A stretch of 64,000 nucleotides of DNA from positions 62,001 to 126,000 of the forward strand of contig NZ_FNFF01000013.1 in the NCBI RefSeq assembly GCF_900100315.1, given 5' to 3'. The notes under the pieces were generated by a model. That model made no database searches and was not told the DNA's origin. It saw only the letters and a program-made list of their open reading frames with translations. The stretch is from Streptomyces indicus (GTDB taxonomy: Bacteria; Actinomycetota; Actinomycetes; Streptomycetales; Streptomycetaceae). This document shows, in pieces, positions 49,805 to 58,052 of the stretch (the stretch's first letter is position 1; each line of letters begins with the position of its first letter). A program made the position numbers and the translations under genes.

Positions 49805-50605
49805 ATGAACCCCTCCACCCGGCCGTCCCCGCCCGCGCACCCCTTTCCCGCGGCCGGGCGCCGTGTCCTCGTCTCCGGAGCCTCGCGCGGACTCGGCCGC
49901 GCGGTCGCGCGGGTGTTCGCCGCGCAGGGCGACCGAGTGGCCGTGCACTACAACTCCCGGCGCGCGGAGGCCGAGCGGACCCTCGCCCTGCTCGACGGGA
50001 CGGGACACGTCCTGGTCGGCGGCGACGTCTCGGATCCGGACGGGGCGGCAGGCGTGGCCGAGGAGGCCTTCGCAGGGCTCGGCGGGATCGACGTGCTCGT
50101 GAACAATGCCGCCGTCAACGTACGGCATCCGCTGCCGGAAACGCCGTACGCGGAATGGGCCGCGCAGTGGCAGGCGCACCTCGCGGTCAATGTGCTCGCC
50201 ACGGCGAATCTCAGCCATCTTGCCGCGCGCCGGATGATCGACCAGGGGACGGGCGGACGCATCGTCAACATCGGTTCGCGGGGCGCCTTCCGCGGCGAAC
50301 CCGACCACCCGGCGTACGGCGCGACGAAGGCGGCGGTGCACGCGCTCGGCCAGTCCCTGGCCGTATCGCTCGCTCCGTACGGGATCGGTGTCGCCTCCGT
50401 GGCCCCGGGTTTCTTCGACACCGAGCGCGTGGCGCACCGGCTGGCCGGCGCGGAGGGCGCGGCGATCCGCGAGCAGAGTCCGTTCGGGCGGGTGGCCTCC
50501 GCAGAGGAGATCGCCGAGGCCGTACGGTGGCTCGCCTCGCCGGGCGCGGAGTGGGCCTCGGGCACCGTGCTCGATCTCAACGGGGCTTCGCACCTGCGTA
50601 CATGA
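49805..50605 (+). CDS. Short-chain dehydrogenase/reductase
   Basis: The product has 266 residues and is a classical SDR: cofactor loop VLVSGASRGLGRAVA, NNAAVN after strand 4, and a Tyr-x3-Lys in PAYGATKAAVHALGQ with Ser in NIGSRGAF. An Asn-rich C-terminus ends SGTVLDLNGASHLRT. It resembles 3-oxoacyl-ACP reductase-like enzymes, but the substrate is unknown. It is divergent to the PhoX-like gene. Confidence 0.9.
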   Translation: MNPSTRPSPPAHPFPAAGRRVLVSGASRGLGRAVARVFAAQGDRVAVHYNSRRAEAERTLALLDGTGHVLVGGDVSDPDGAAGVAEEAFAGLGGIDVLVNNAAVNVRHPLPETPYAEWAAQWQAHLAVNVLATANLSHLAARRMIDQGTGGRIVNIGSRGAFRGEPDHPAYGATKAAVHALGQSLAVSLAPYGIGVASVAPGFFDTERVAHRLAGAEGAAIREQSPFGRVASAEEIAEAVRWLASPGAEWASGTVLDLNGASHLRT

Positions 50606-50785
50606 GTCCCTCCGCAGGCCCGTACCCCGAATGGGACCGTCCGTTTCGCAACGCACCGCAAGCGCTCCCAATCTTCGTAAACAAGGTCGAGAGGGGTGAG
50701 AGGGAGCGAGTCCCAAGATTTCACGCGGCGGCCCTTGACCGCCTTCTGCGGCGGCAATAGACAGTCCTCATCCTGCAGGAGCGCA

Positions 50786-51046
50786 GTGGGCGGAGAGGCG
50801 AGCCCGGTGGACGCACACGAGGCACGCAGACTCCATGAGGGCCGGCTCATGCGGCTGGCCCATGTGACCGGGGTGGGGATCGGACGGGATGAGGACTCGG
50901 GCGAGGACGTGATCGTCGTCTTCGTGGACCGGGCGGTGCCCCGTGCACTCCTCCCCGCACAAGACGTGGTTCCCGACGAGCTCGAGGGCGTGCCGGTACG
51001 CGTGCTCGCGATCGGCTCTGTCGACGCCCAGGACCCGGAGTCCTGA
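50786..51046 (+). CDS. Small protein homologous to the N-terminal domain of the adjacent serine protease
   Basis: The product has 86 residues from GTG 50786 (AGGAG four bases upstream); GTG 50807 would give 79. It contains LAHVTGVGIGRDEDSGEDVI, then VFVDRAVP, LLPAQDVVPDELEGVPV and AIGSV. The same pattern (LANVVGFG, VFVTQKVP, MLPERDVIP, DVIAVGHVAAQ) occurs at residues 36-98 of the next gene. It is therefore a free-standing copy of that domain, perhaps a regulator or inhibitor of the protease. It ends 46 bases before the protease gene. Confidence 0.72.
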   Translation: MGGEASPVDAHEARRLHEGRLMRLAHVTGVGIGRDEDSGEDVIVVFVDRAVPRALLPAQDVVPDELEGVPVRVLAIGSVDAQDPES

Positions 51047-51092
51047 GCCGCCGGGCAACCCCGCGCATCATCACGGGAAGAGGTGGTCAGGC

Positions 51093-52250
51093 GTGACGAG
51101 CCGGCCAGAACTGATGCGAGGACCGACCGGCGGACAGCTGAGCGACAGCTCCCGCCGCCAGGCGATGGGTGACTTCCTGCGGCGTGAGCAGCCGCTGGCG
51201 AACGTGGTCGGGTTCGGCCACGGTGTGAAGTGGGCCGAGGGGCAGCCGACCGGCGAGCAGGCCGTGCTCGTCTTCGTGACCCAGAAAGTGCCCGAGTCGA
51301 TGCTCCCCGAGCGCGATGTCATCCCGCGCCAGATGGACGACGGCACCCCGACCGACGTGATCGCGGTCGGTCATGTGGCGGCGCAGCGCACCACGGGCCG
51401 CGGCCGCTCCGTGCCCTCGGCGCGCGGGGACGAACAGCAGTCCCCGGAGGCGGCGGGGCAGTTCGCGCAGCTGTCGCAGCCGCTGCTCGAAGAGCTCGGC
51501 GGGCTCGGCGCGTTCGAGCCGCAGCTGCTCAAGCGCCGTATGCGGCCCTGCCCTTCCGGCTTCTCGGTGGGCAATGTGCGGGTGACCGCGGGCACGCTCG
51601 GCAGTGTGGTGTACGACTTCCTGCCCGGCGCCACGGTCGACCCGCCCGGGTCGGGCCTCGGCGTCCCGTCGAAGTTCTACATCCTCTCCAACAACCACGT
51701 GCTCGCCGACTCCAACCGGGCGCAGCTGGGCAGCGCGATCCTGCAGCCCGGCACGTTCGACGGCGGGCAGGACCCGGCCGACCGGATCGCGACCCTGGAG
51801 CGCTTCATCACGATCCAGTTCGCCCCGCAGATCCCGCTGGAGCGGCACAACAACGTGGTGGACGCGGCCCTGGCGGCCGTGGACTTCCAGGACGCCACGC
51901 GGGAGCAGTACTTCAGCGGCGCCCCGCGCGCCTGGCGCCGCAAGGCGAACGTGGCGGTCGGCGACCTGGTCAAGAAGACGGGCCGCACGACGAACATCTC
52001 CTTCGGCCGCATCATCGCCACCGACGCGACGATCGACGTCAACTACGGCACGGCGGGGACGGCCCGCTTCAAGGACCAGATCCTCACCACGAACATCTCG
52101 GCGGGCGGCGACTCGGGCTCCCTTGTCACCTCCCAGGACAACGTCGCGGTCGGCCTCCTGTTCGCCGGATCGTCCGTCGTCACGGTGGTCAACCACATCG
52201 AGAACGTACGCGCCCTGCTGCGCGTCGAGATCGCCGAACAACTGGCCTGA
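51093..52250 (+). CDS. Trypsin-like serine protease without signal peptide
   Basis: The product has 385 residues. An N-terminal domain (about 36-98), a charged linker and a chymotrypsin-fold domain from about 150 on. The likely catalytic triad is His202 (YILSNNHVLADS), Asp257 (HNNVVDAALAAVD) and Ser341 (NISAGGDSGSLVT). No signal peptide or membrane segment is found, so the enzyme appears cytoplasmic, which is unusual for this fold. GTG 51093 is chosen because earlier codons cross into the preceding gene. It is followed 14 bases later by a small Cys-containing gene. Confidence 0.85.
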   Translation: MTSRPELMRGPTGGQLSDSSRRQAMGDFLRREQPLANVVGFGHGVKWAEGQPTGEQAVLVFVTQKVPESMLPERDVIPRQMDDGTPTDVIAVGHVAAQRTTGRGRSVPSARGDEQQSPEAAGQFAQLSQPLLEELGGLGAFEPQLLKRRMRPCPSGFSVGNVRVTAGTLGSVVYDFLPGATVDPPGSGLGVPSKFYILSNNHVLADSNRAQLGSAILQPGTFDGGQDPADRIATLERFITIQFAPQIPLERHNNVVDAALAAVDFQDATREQYFSGAPRAWRRKANVAVGDLVKKTGRTTNISFGRIIATDATIDVNYGTAGTARFKDQILTTNISAGGDSGSLVTSQDNVAVGLLFAGSSVVTVVNHIENVRALLRVEIAEQLA

Positions 52251-52264
52251 GGCGGGAGGGCACC

Positions 52265-52714
52265 ATGACCACGCAGGCACGCAAGCAGAAGGGCGCGCAG
52301 CGGGCGGAGCACAAGTTCTTCAACCCGCAGGGCGCGGAGGTCAAGACGCGGGACGAGGCGTTCGCGTCGATGCAGCAGGACGTGGGGGCCGAGGCCGCCA
52401 CGACCACCTGCAAGCTGACGCTCCACAACGGGCAGATCACCTTCGCCCTCGAAGTCCTCTACAACCCCAACACGTACCCGCACGTGGTGACCGGCGGCCA
52501 GATCACGTCCGGTATCTGCGGGGCGCCCTGGGACATCACGAGCGGCTTCATCGGCGAGTCGCTCCGCCTCGACGCGAAGCGCGCGGGCCAGGGCTCCTGC
52601 GCCTCGACGCTCACGATCGTCGGCGAGTACCAGAACCCGCCGGCCTTCCGCGGCACGTACGGCTTCGACGGCGCGACATCCTCCTTCAAACACACCACAC
52701 GCTACGAGTGCTGA
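52265..52714 (+). CDS. Hypothetical protein of the serine-protease module
   Basis: The product has 149 residues. GGGAGG precedes the ATG. It has a charged N-terminus, then a beta-rich part with four cysteines (TTCKLTLHNG, TSGICGAPWD, GQGSCASTLT, final YEC) that could form two disulfides, although no signal peptide is present. I know no family. Its position 14 bases behind the protease suggests a substrate, cofactor or inhibitor of the protease. Confidence 0.72.
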   Translation: MTTQARKQKGAQRAEHKFFNPQGAEVKTRDEAFASMQQDVGAEAATTTCKLTLHNGQITFALEVLYNPNTYPHVVTGGQITSGICGAPWDITSGFIGESLRLDAKRAGQGSCASTLTIVGEYQNPPAFRGTYGFDGATSSFKHTTRYEC

Positions 52715-53034
52715 CCCTGCTCCCCGCGGGGTGGTGGGCGGTCCCTTCGGAAGGGGGCCGCCCACCGATGGGGTGCCTGTCAGCCCGTGGGGCAACCTTC
52801 CAGCCCGTCCGGCGTTTGAGGACGAGCGCCGTCCAGGCGCGAAAGGGGGCAAGGGGCGAAGCCCCAAAGGGGGGTGCAGGGGGCGAAGCCCCCGCGTGGG
52901 TGCCCACCAAGGCAGGCCCAGGGGCGAAGCCCCAGTTCGGGTGCCCACCCAAGGGGGCCCGGGGGCGCAGCCCCCGGTTTCGGGAAGGGGCGGGTAGGGG
53001 AAACCACCTCACCCCGAACCCACCCGCACCCGAA
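52715..53034. repeat. Interspersed repeat and hairpin cluster between the protease module and the 53035 gene
   Basis: This 320-base gap contains a 26-base block starting CAGCCCGTCCGGCG at 52801, of a kind I associate with Streptomyces intergenic repeats. Four G/C hairpins follow: 52853-52865, 52879-52893, 52921-52933 (all with a GAA loop) and 52959-52977. The word GGGTGCCCACC occurs twice among them. No gene is seen. The cluster probably also acts as a terminator for both convergent units. Confidence 0.65.
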
Positions 53035-54480
53035 CTACCCCCGCGACCGAGCCTTGAACGCCGCCTTCCGCGCTTCCTTCGCCACCTTCTTGTCCGGATG
53101 CAACCGCCCCATCGCCTCCAGGACCTCCGCCGTCGCCGGGTGGTCCACCCGCCACGCCGTGTCGAAGAACCCGGCGTGCTGCGAGGCCAGCCCCTCGACC
53201 AGACCCTGGAGCTCCTCCGAGTTCCCCTCCGCCGCCAGCTGCGCGGCCAACGTGTCCACGGTCAGCCAGAAGATCATCGCCTCGTCGGGCGCCGGCACAT
53301 CCGCGAACCCGTGCTCCACGAGCCACACCCGCGCGAGCCCGCCGAGCTCCGGATCCCCGAGCACCTCGCGCAGCGCGGGCTCGGCGGCCGGCCCCGCCAG
53401 GGACAGCGCCTGCTGGCAGCGCAGCCGCCGCAGCGGCCCCGACTCGTCGGACCCGCGCGCCGCCGCCAGCAACTCCCGTGCCGCCGCGACCGGTTCACGC
53501 CCCGCGAGCCACAGCTCGGTCTCCGCCTGCGCCGCGGCCTGCGGGAAGCCGGCCGTCGCGTCGAGCAGCACATCCGCGCCCTTGTCCGCGAGGTCGCCGA
53601 CGGCCGGTGCGTCCACGCCGGCCTCCACCATCCGCGCGCGGACCCCGTACAGGCCGAGCGGCGTGAGGCGCACCATGCCGTAACGGCTGATGTCCTCGTC
53701 CTCGGGCAGCTCGGGCACCGCGACCTCGTCCCCGGCCTCCGCCATCAACTCCTCGTCCACCGGCCGGAATTCGACCAGGCCGATCGGTTCGAGGAGCCGG
53801 AACTGGTCGTCGAGCCGCATCATCGCGTCCGAGACCTGCTCCAGGATGTCGTCGGTGGGCTCGCCCATGTCGTCCGGCACGATCATCGACGCGGCGAGCG
53901 CCGGCAGCGGTACGGGCTCGTCGCCGGGGCCGTCCTCGCTGACGGTCAGCAGATACAGGTTGCCCAGCACGCCTTCGAGGAACTCGGCCTCCGCCTCGGG
54001 GTCCCAGCCCAGCGCGTCGAGGTCGATCTCGCCGCCCTCGCTGAGCGCGTCCACCAGATCGTCGAGGTCCGGCACGCTCGCGTCCGACAGGACCGTGTCG
54101 AGGGCGGACTGCCAGATGGCGAGGACGTCCGCCGGGGCGCCCGAGGTGATGAGCGCGAGCTCCTCGCCCGCGGTCACCGTGCCGTCCGACTCCTCGTCCC
54201 CGTCGGTGACCTCGACCAGGCCGGCGTCGACGGCGACCCGCCACGCCTCGCTGGCGAACGCGGGCCCGTCCTCGTCGTCCGCGGCGAACCCGAGCAGGGC
54301 GGCCGCCTCGGGCAGCTGCTCGTCGACGAGTTCACCGCCCGCGCCCACGCGCGTCGCGGGCCCGGCCCAGCGGGCGAGCCGTACCGCGCGGGCGAGCAGC
54401 GGTGCGGCGAGCGCGGCCCGCGCGAGCTCCGCCTCGGGGGCGAGGCGCGCCGGCGGCAGCGTGGTGCGTTCGGGGCTCAT
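53035..54480 (-). CDS. Large acidic hypothetical protein
   Basis: The product has 481 residues. It is strongly acidic in the middle (DGDEESDGTVTAGEE, DEEL, PELPEDEDISRYG) and Ala/Leu-rich and helical otherwise, with a basic end (KKVAKEARKAAFKARSRG). The C-terminal half looks like helical repeats (RRLRCQQALSLAGPAAEPAL). It is widespread in Streptomyces in my recollection, without known function. The ATG at 54480 gives MSPERTTLPPARL. It is not coupled to other genes. Confidence 0.78.
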   Translation of the reverse strand: MSPERTTLPPARLAPEAELARAALAAPLLARAVRLARWAGPATRVGAGGELVDEQLPEAAALLGFAADDEDGPAFASEAWRVAVDAGLVEVTDGDEESDGTVTAGEELALITSGAPADVLAIWQSALDTVLSDASVPDLDDLVDALSEGGEIDLDALGWDPEAEAEFLEGVLGNLYLLTVSEDGPGDEPVPLPALAASMIVPDDMGEPTDDILEQVSDAMMRLDDQFRLLEPIGLVEFRPVDEELMAEAGDEVAVPELPEDEDISRYGMVRLTPLGLYGVRARMVEAGVDAPAVGDLADKGADVLLDATAGFPQAAAQAETELWLAGREPVAAARELLAAARGSDESGPLRRLRCQQALSLAGPAAEPALREVLGDPELGGLARVWLVEHGFADVPAPDEAMIFWLTVDTLAAQLAAEGNSEELQGLVEGLASQHAGFFDTAWRVDHPATAEVLEAMGRLHPDKKVAKEARKAAFKARSRG

Positions 54481-54786
54481 GTACTGGCTCTCCTCGTACG
54501 GTTCCCCGCGGGCAGTGCGGGCGGCCCCCAGGGTAGACGGATTCGGCCCGGGACCGGCCGGTTCATGTACCCGTCAGGAGTCGTACACCCGCCAAGCCTT
54601 GACAACTCCCCTGCCCGCACAAGAGATTGACGCGCGTAGATCCGCACGTGGCCCGGCCGGTCCGTCCACCGCCCGGGCTACGCGCGTCACGTTCACCACC
54701 GCACGGGCACCCGCCCCACCACCGCACCTCGCGTACCGGCACCACCAGCACCGTCACCACCCTCATCACGCCCTACGGAGAGTCCT
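54481..54786. promoter_or_regulatory. Divergent region with a consensus -35 for the secreted nuclease gene
   Basis: This 306-base gap between divergent genes holds TTGACA (54599-54604) with GAGATT (54623-54628) 18 bases on, facing the plus strand. A single PhoP-like unit GTTCACC near 54690 is not repeated. Confidence 0.4.
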
Positions 54787-56619
54787 ATGCCGTCTCGTTC
54801 CGCTCACCCGCACGCCCTGCCCAGAACCGCCGCCGTCGTCGCGGCCGCCCTCGCCGCCGGTCTCCTGTCCGCCGGCAGCGCGGACGCCGCCCCGGTCCGC
54901 ATCCACGACATCCAGGGCACGACCCGGCTCTCGCCGCTGGACGGTCAGCAGGTCAGCGAGGTCGAGGGGATAGTCACCGGGGTCCGTGCGTACGGGGCCC
55001 GCGGCTTCTGGATCCAGGACGCGCAGCCCGACACGGACCCCGCCACGAGCGAGGGCGTCTTCGTCTTCACGGGCTCGGCGCCCACGGTGAAGACGGGTGA
55101 CGCGGTACGGGTCTCCGGCACCGTCACCGAGTACGTGCCGGGCGGCGCGAACTCCGGCAACCAGTCGCTCACGCAGATCACCAAGCCCACGGTCACCGTG
55201 GTCTCCGCCGGCAACGAGCTGCCCGCGGCCGTCACCATCGAGGGACGCAAGGTGCCCGCCGCCTACGCCCCCGAGGGCGACCCGGCGGAGGGCAACAGCA
55301 TCAACAGGCTCCCGCTGCACCCGCGTTCGTACGCCCTCGACTACTACGAATCCCTCGAGGGGATGAACGTCGCGATCGGCACCTCGCGCGTGGTCGGCGC
55401 CACCGACCCGTACAACGAGCTGTGGGTGACGGTGAAGCCCTGGGAGAACCCGACCCACCGCGGCGGCGCCCGCTACGGCTCGTACACCTCGCAGAACACC
55501 GGCCGGCTCCAGATCCAGCAGCTCACGCCGATCTCCGAGAGCCCCTTCCCGAAGGCGGACGTGGGCGACCGGCTCACCGGCCGCACCGAAGGCCCCCTGG
55601 ACTTCAACCAGTTCGGCGGCTACACCCTGACCGCCCGCACGCTCGGCACCGTCGAGGACCGCGACCTCCCGCGCGAGCGGACCCGCCGCCAGGACCGCGA
55701 CGACCTGGCCGTGGCCACGTACAACGTGGAGAACCTGGACCCGAAGGACCCGCAGGCGAAGTTCGACGCGCTCGCCCAGGCCGTGGTGGAGAACCTCGCG
55801 AGCCCCGACATCCTCGCCCTGGAGGAGATCCAGGACGACAACGGCGCCACCAACGACGGCACGGTCGCGGCCGGCGAGACGCTGCGGAAGTTCACCGAGG
55901 CGATCAAGGCGGCGGGCGGCCCGGCGTACGAGTGGCGCTCGATCGACCCGGAGAACAACAAGGACGGCGGCGAGCCGGGCGGCAACATCCGCCAGGCCTT
56001 CCTCTTCAACCCGGCCCGCGTGTCCTTCACGGACCGCCCCGGCGGTGACGCCACGACGGCCACGGCGGTCGTACGGCACAAGGGCCGCGCGGCTCTCACC
56101 CTCTCCCCCGGCCGGATCGACCCGGCCAACCCGGCCTGGGAGAACAGCCGCAAGCCGCTCGCGGGCGAGTTCTCCTTCCGCGGCCGTCCGGTGATCGTGA
56201 TCGCCAACCACTTCGGCTCCAAGGGCGGCGACGAGTCGCTGACCTCCCACCACCAGCCGCCGGTGCGCTCCTCGGAGGCGAAGCGAATTGAGCAGGCCCG
56301 GGCGGTGAACGGTTTCGTCAAGGACGTGCTCAAGGTGCAGCGCGGCGCGGACGTGCTGGTGGTCGGCGACATCAACGACTTCGAGTTCTCGGCCACGACC
56401 AAGGCGCTGACCGACGGCGGCGCCCTGGAGGCGGCGATCACGTCGCTGCCGCGCGCCGAGCGCTACTCGTACGTCTACCAGGGCAACTCGCAGGTGCTCG
56501 ACCAGATCCTGACCAGCCCGTCGATCGACGACTACAGCTACGACAGCGTGCACATCAACGCGGAGTTCGCCGAGCAGAACAGCGACCACGACCCGCAGGT
56601 GCTGCGCTTCGAGCCGTAG
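54787..56619 (+). CDS. Secreted endonuclease/exonuclease/phosphatase-family protein (ExeM-like nuclease)
   Basis: The product has 610 residues. A signal peptide ends near SAGSADAA. An OB-fold-like domain with QQVSEVEGIVTGVRAYGARG occupies about 40-150. The EEP domain starts near 310: VATYNVENLDPKD, DILALEEIQDDNG, VIVIANHFGSKGGDE, VVGDINDFEFS and a final NSDHDPQVLRF, giving the Asn, Glu, Asp and His of the family. The OB-EEP layout matches extracellular DNA-degrading nucleases (ExeM/NucH type). It is exported. GGAGAG precedes the ATG. Confidence 0.9.
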   Translation: MPSRSAHPHALPRTAAVVAAALAAGLLSAGSADAAPVRIHDIQGTTRLSPLDGQQVSEVEGIVTGVRAYGARGFWIQDAQPDTDPATSEGVFVFTGSAPTVKTGDAVRVSGTVTEYVPGGANSGNQSLTQITKPTVTVVSAGNELPAAVTIEGRKVPAAYAPEGDPAEGNSINRLPLHPRSYALDYYESLEGMNVAIGTSRVVGATDPYNELWVTVKPWENPTHRGGARYGSYTSQNTGRLQIQQLTPISESPFPKADVGDRLTGRTEGPLDFNQFGGYTLTARTLGTVEDRDLPRERTRRQDRDDLAVATYNVENLDPKDPQAKFDALAQAVVENLASPDILALEEIQDDNGATNDGTVAAGETLRKFTEAIKAAGGPAYEWRSIDPENNKDGGEPGGNIRQAFLFNPARVSFTDRPGGDATTATAVVRHKGRAALTLSPGRIDPANPAWENSRKPLAGEFSFRGRPVIVIANHFGSKGGDESLTSHHQPPVRSSEAKRIEQARAVNGFVKDVLKVQRGADVLVVGDINDFEFSATTKALTDGGALEAAITSLPRAERYSYVYQGNSQVLDQILTSPSIDDYSYDSVHINAEFAEQNSDHDPQVLRFEP

Positions 56620-56684
56620 GGGCCCGCGGCGTCCGTGCGGATCCGCGAGGAACCGTGCGCTCCTCCGGTCGCAGCCTCCGCCCC

Positions 56685-56715
56685 TTGACCTGAACCTCGC
56701 TTCAACTTTCAGGAT
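56685..56715 (+). promoter_or_regulatory. MerR-type promoter upstream of the ABM gene
   Basis: TTGACC (56685-56690) and CAGGAT (56710-56715) are 19 bases apart, the over-long spacing used by MerR-family activators. A dyad TGAA-N6-TTCA lies in the spacer. The gene start at 56755 is 40 bases downstream. Confidence 0.55.
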
Positions 56716-56754
56716 GGGGATCACCAAGACGGCGGCTACGACCGGAGGTTGGCC

Positions 56755-57453
56755 ATGACCCTGCGTATCGACACTGTTCCCGACCTGGACCGCCCGGGCA
56801 TCGGGGCCGTGTTCGCCAGCACGTGGAACGTGCACACGCCCGAGCGGCAGGACGCGGCGGTCGCGGCGATCACGAAGACCTGGGAGAGCCGGCCCTGGCC
56901 CGAGGACGGGCCGGTCTCCTACAGCGTGTTCAAGGGCACGGACGGCGCCTCGCTCCTGCATCTGTCGCAGTGGCGCGAGCTGTCCGACTACGACGCCTTC
57001 GTGGCCGCACACCGCGCCGAGCGCAACAGCGAGATCGACGACGCCGTGCCGGGCATCGAGCGGCTGCGGCTCGACAAGTACGCGCCGTACCGCGGCACTT
57101 CACGCGATCCGGGGCGGGTGCCCGGGGCGTTCGTGACAGTGGAAGTGGAGTTCGACGGTCCCGACCCCGACCGTCAGCGGGCCTGGATCGACGCGGTCTT
57201 CGAGGCGCTCGGCTCGGATCCGGCGCCGCACCCGGGCGGCATCTCCGGCCACTTCCACACCGGCTTCGACGGCACGCGGGTGCTCAACTTCGCCCAGTGG
57301 GCGAGCGTCCAGGACCACATCGACGCCCTGGCCGCGCCCGGCGACGGCATCGGCTCCCCCACACCCGAGTGGCAGCGGGTGCAGAGCTTCCCCGGGGTGG
57401 TCGGGGGCGGGGTCCGCCGGTGGCTGCCGGGCGTGAGCCTGAGCGGCGGCTGA
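56755..57453 (+). CDS. Two-domain antibiotic biosynthesis monooxygenase (ABM)-like protein
   Basis: The product has 232 residues with two ferredoxin-like halves (GAVFASTWNVHTPERQDAAV and GISGHFHTGFDGTRVLNFAQ), each ending in a Trp-rich strand (LLHLSQW, LNFAQW). ABM domains oxidise aromatic or quinone compounds without cofactor, or act as structural dimers. ATG 56755 follows GGAGGT. A MerR-type promoter lies upstream, suggesting induction by a small compound or redox stress. No MerR gene is in the window. Confidence 0.85.
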   Translation: MTLRIDTVPDLDRPGIGAVFASTWNVHTPERQDAAVAAITKTWESRPWPEDGPVSYSVFKGTDGASLLHLSQWRELSDYDAFVAAHRAERNSEIDDAVPGIERLRLDKYAPYRGTSRDPGRVPGAFVTVEVEFDGPDPDRQRAWIDAVFEALGSDPAPHPGGISGHFHTGFDGTRVLNFAQWASVQDHIDALAAPGDGIGSPTPEWQRVQSFPGVVGGGVRRWLPGVSLSGG

Positions 57454-57551
57454 CCTCCGGCCGCCGCGGGGCCCGCAGGCAGCGGCGTGCGGGCCGGACC
57501 GCCCCGAGGCCCGGGGGAGGCGGCGGGCGGTCCCCGTGCGAGACTCCGCCC

Positions 57552-58016
57552 ATGCTCCTGCGCCCCGCCACCCGCCCCGACCTGCCCGCCGTCCTCGCCC
57601 TGCTCGCGGACGAGGACCGGGTCGTCGACCCGGCCTCCGTGGTCGTCGACGAGGCGCACGAGCGGGCGTTCGCGGCGATCGAGGACGACCCGCGCAACGA
57701 GATGCTCGTCCTCGTCGACGACAGCGACCGTGGCAGCGGCAGCGGCACGATCGTGGGCTGCGCCCAGCTCACGTACATCCCGGGGCTCGGGCAGGGCGGA
57801 CGCGAGCGGGCGCTGGTCGAGGCCGTGCGCGTGCGGGCCGACCGGCGGGGCGGCGGCCTCGGCGCGCGGCTGATGGAGCTGGCGGTCGAGCGGGCCCGGG
57901 CGCGCGGCTGCGGGCTGATGCAGCTGACCAGCAACAAGCGCCGGGACGCCGCCCACCGTTTCTACGAGCGGCTCGGGTTCACCCGCAGCCACGAAGGGTT
58001 CAAGCTGCCGCTCTGA
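57552..58016 (+). CDS. GNAT-family N-acetyltransferase
   Basis: The product has 154 residues. Its acetyl-CoA loop is VRADRRGGGLGARLMELAVE, followed by CGLMQLTSNKRRDAAHRFYE and RLGFTRSHEGFKL, the standard GNAT end. The substrate is unknown. The ATG at 57552 has GAGACT six bases upstream, similar to other probably leaderless genes here. Confidence 0.88.
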   Translation: MLLRPATRPDLPAVLALLADEDRVVDPASVVVDEAHERAFAAIEDDPRNEMLVLVDDSDRGSGSGTIVGCAQLTYIPGLGQGGRERALVEAVRVRADRRGGGLGARLMELAVERARARGCGLMQLTSNKRRDAAHRFYERLGFTRSHEGFKLPL

Positions 58017-58052
58017 GGCGGCACGCGAGCCGCCTCTCCGAGACCCCAGGGG

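Noticed and set aside
54540..54786. PHO box before the secreted nuclease
   Set aside because: Only single GTTCACC/GTTCATG units are present, not a repeat with 11-base period.
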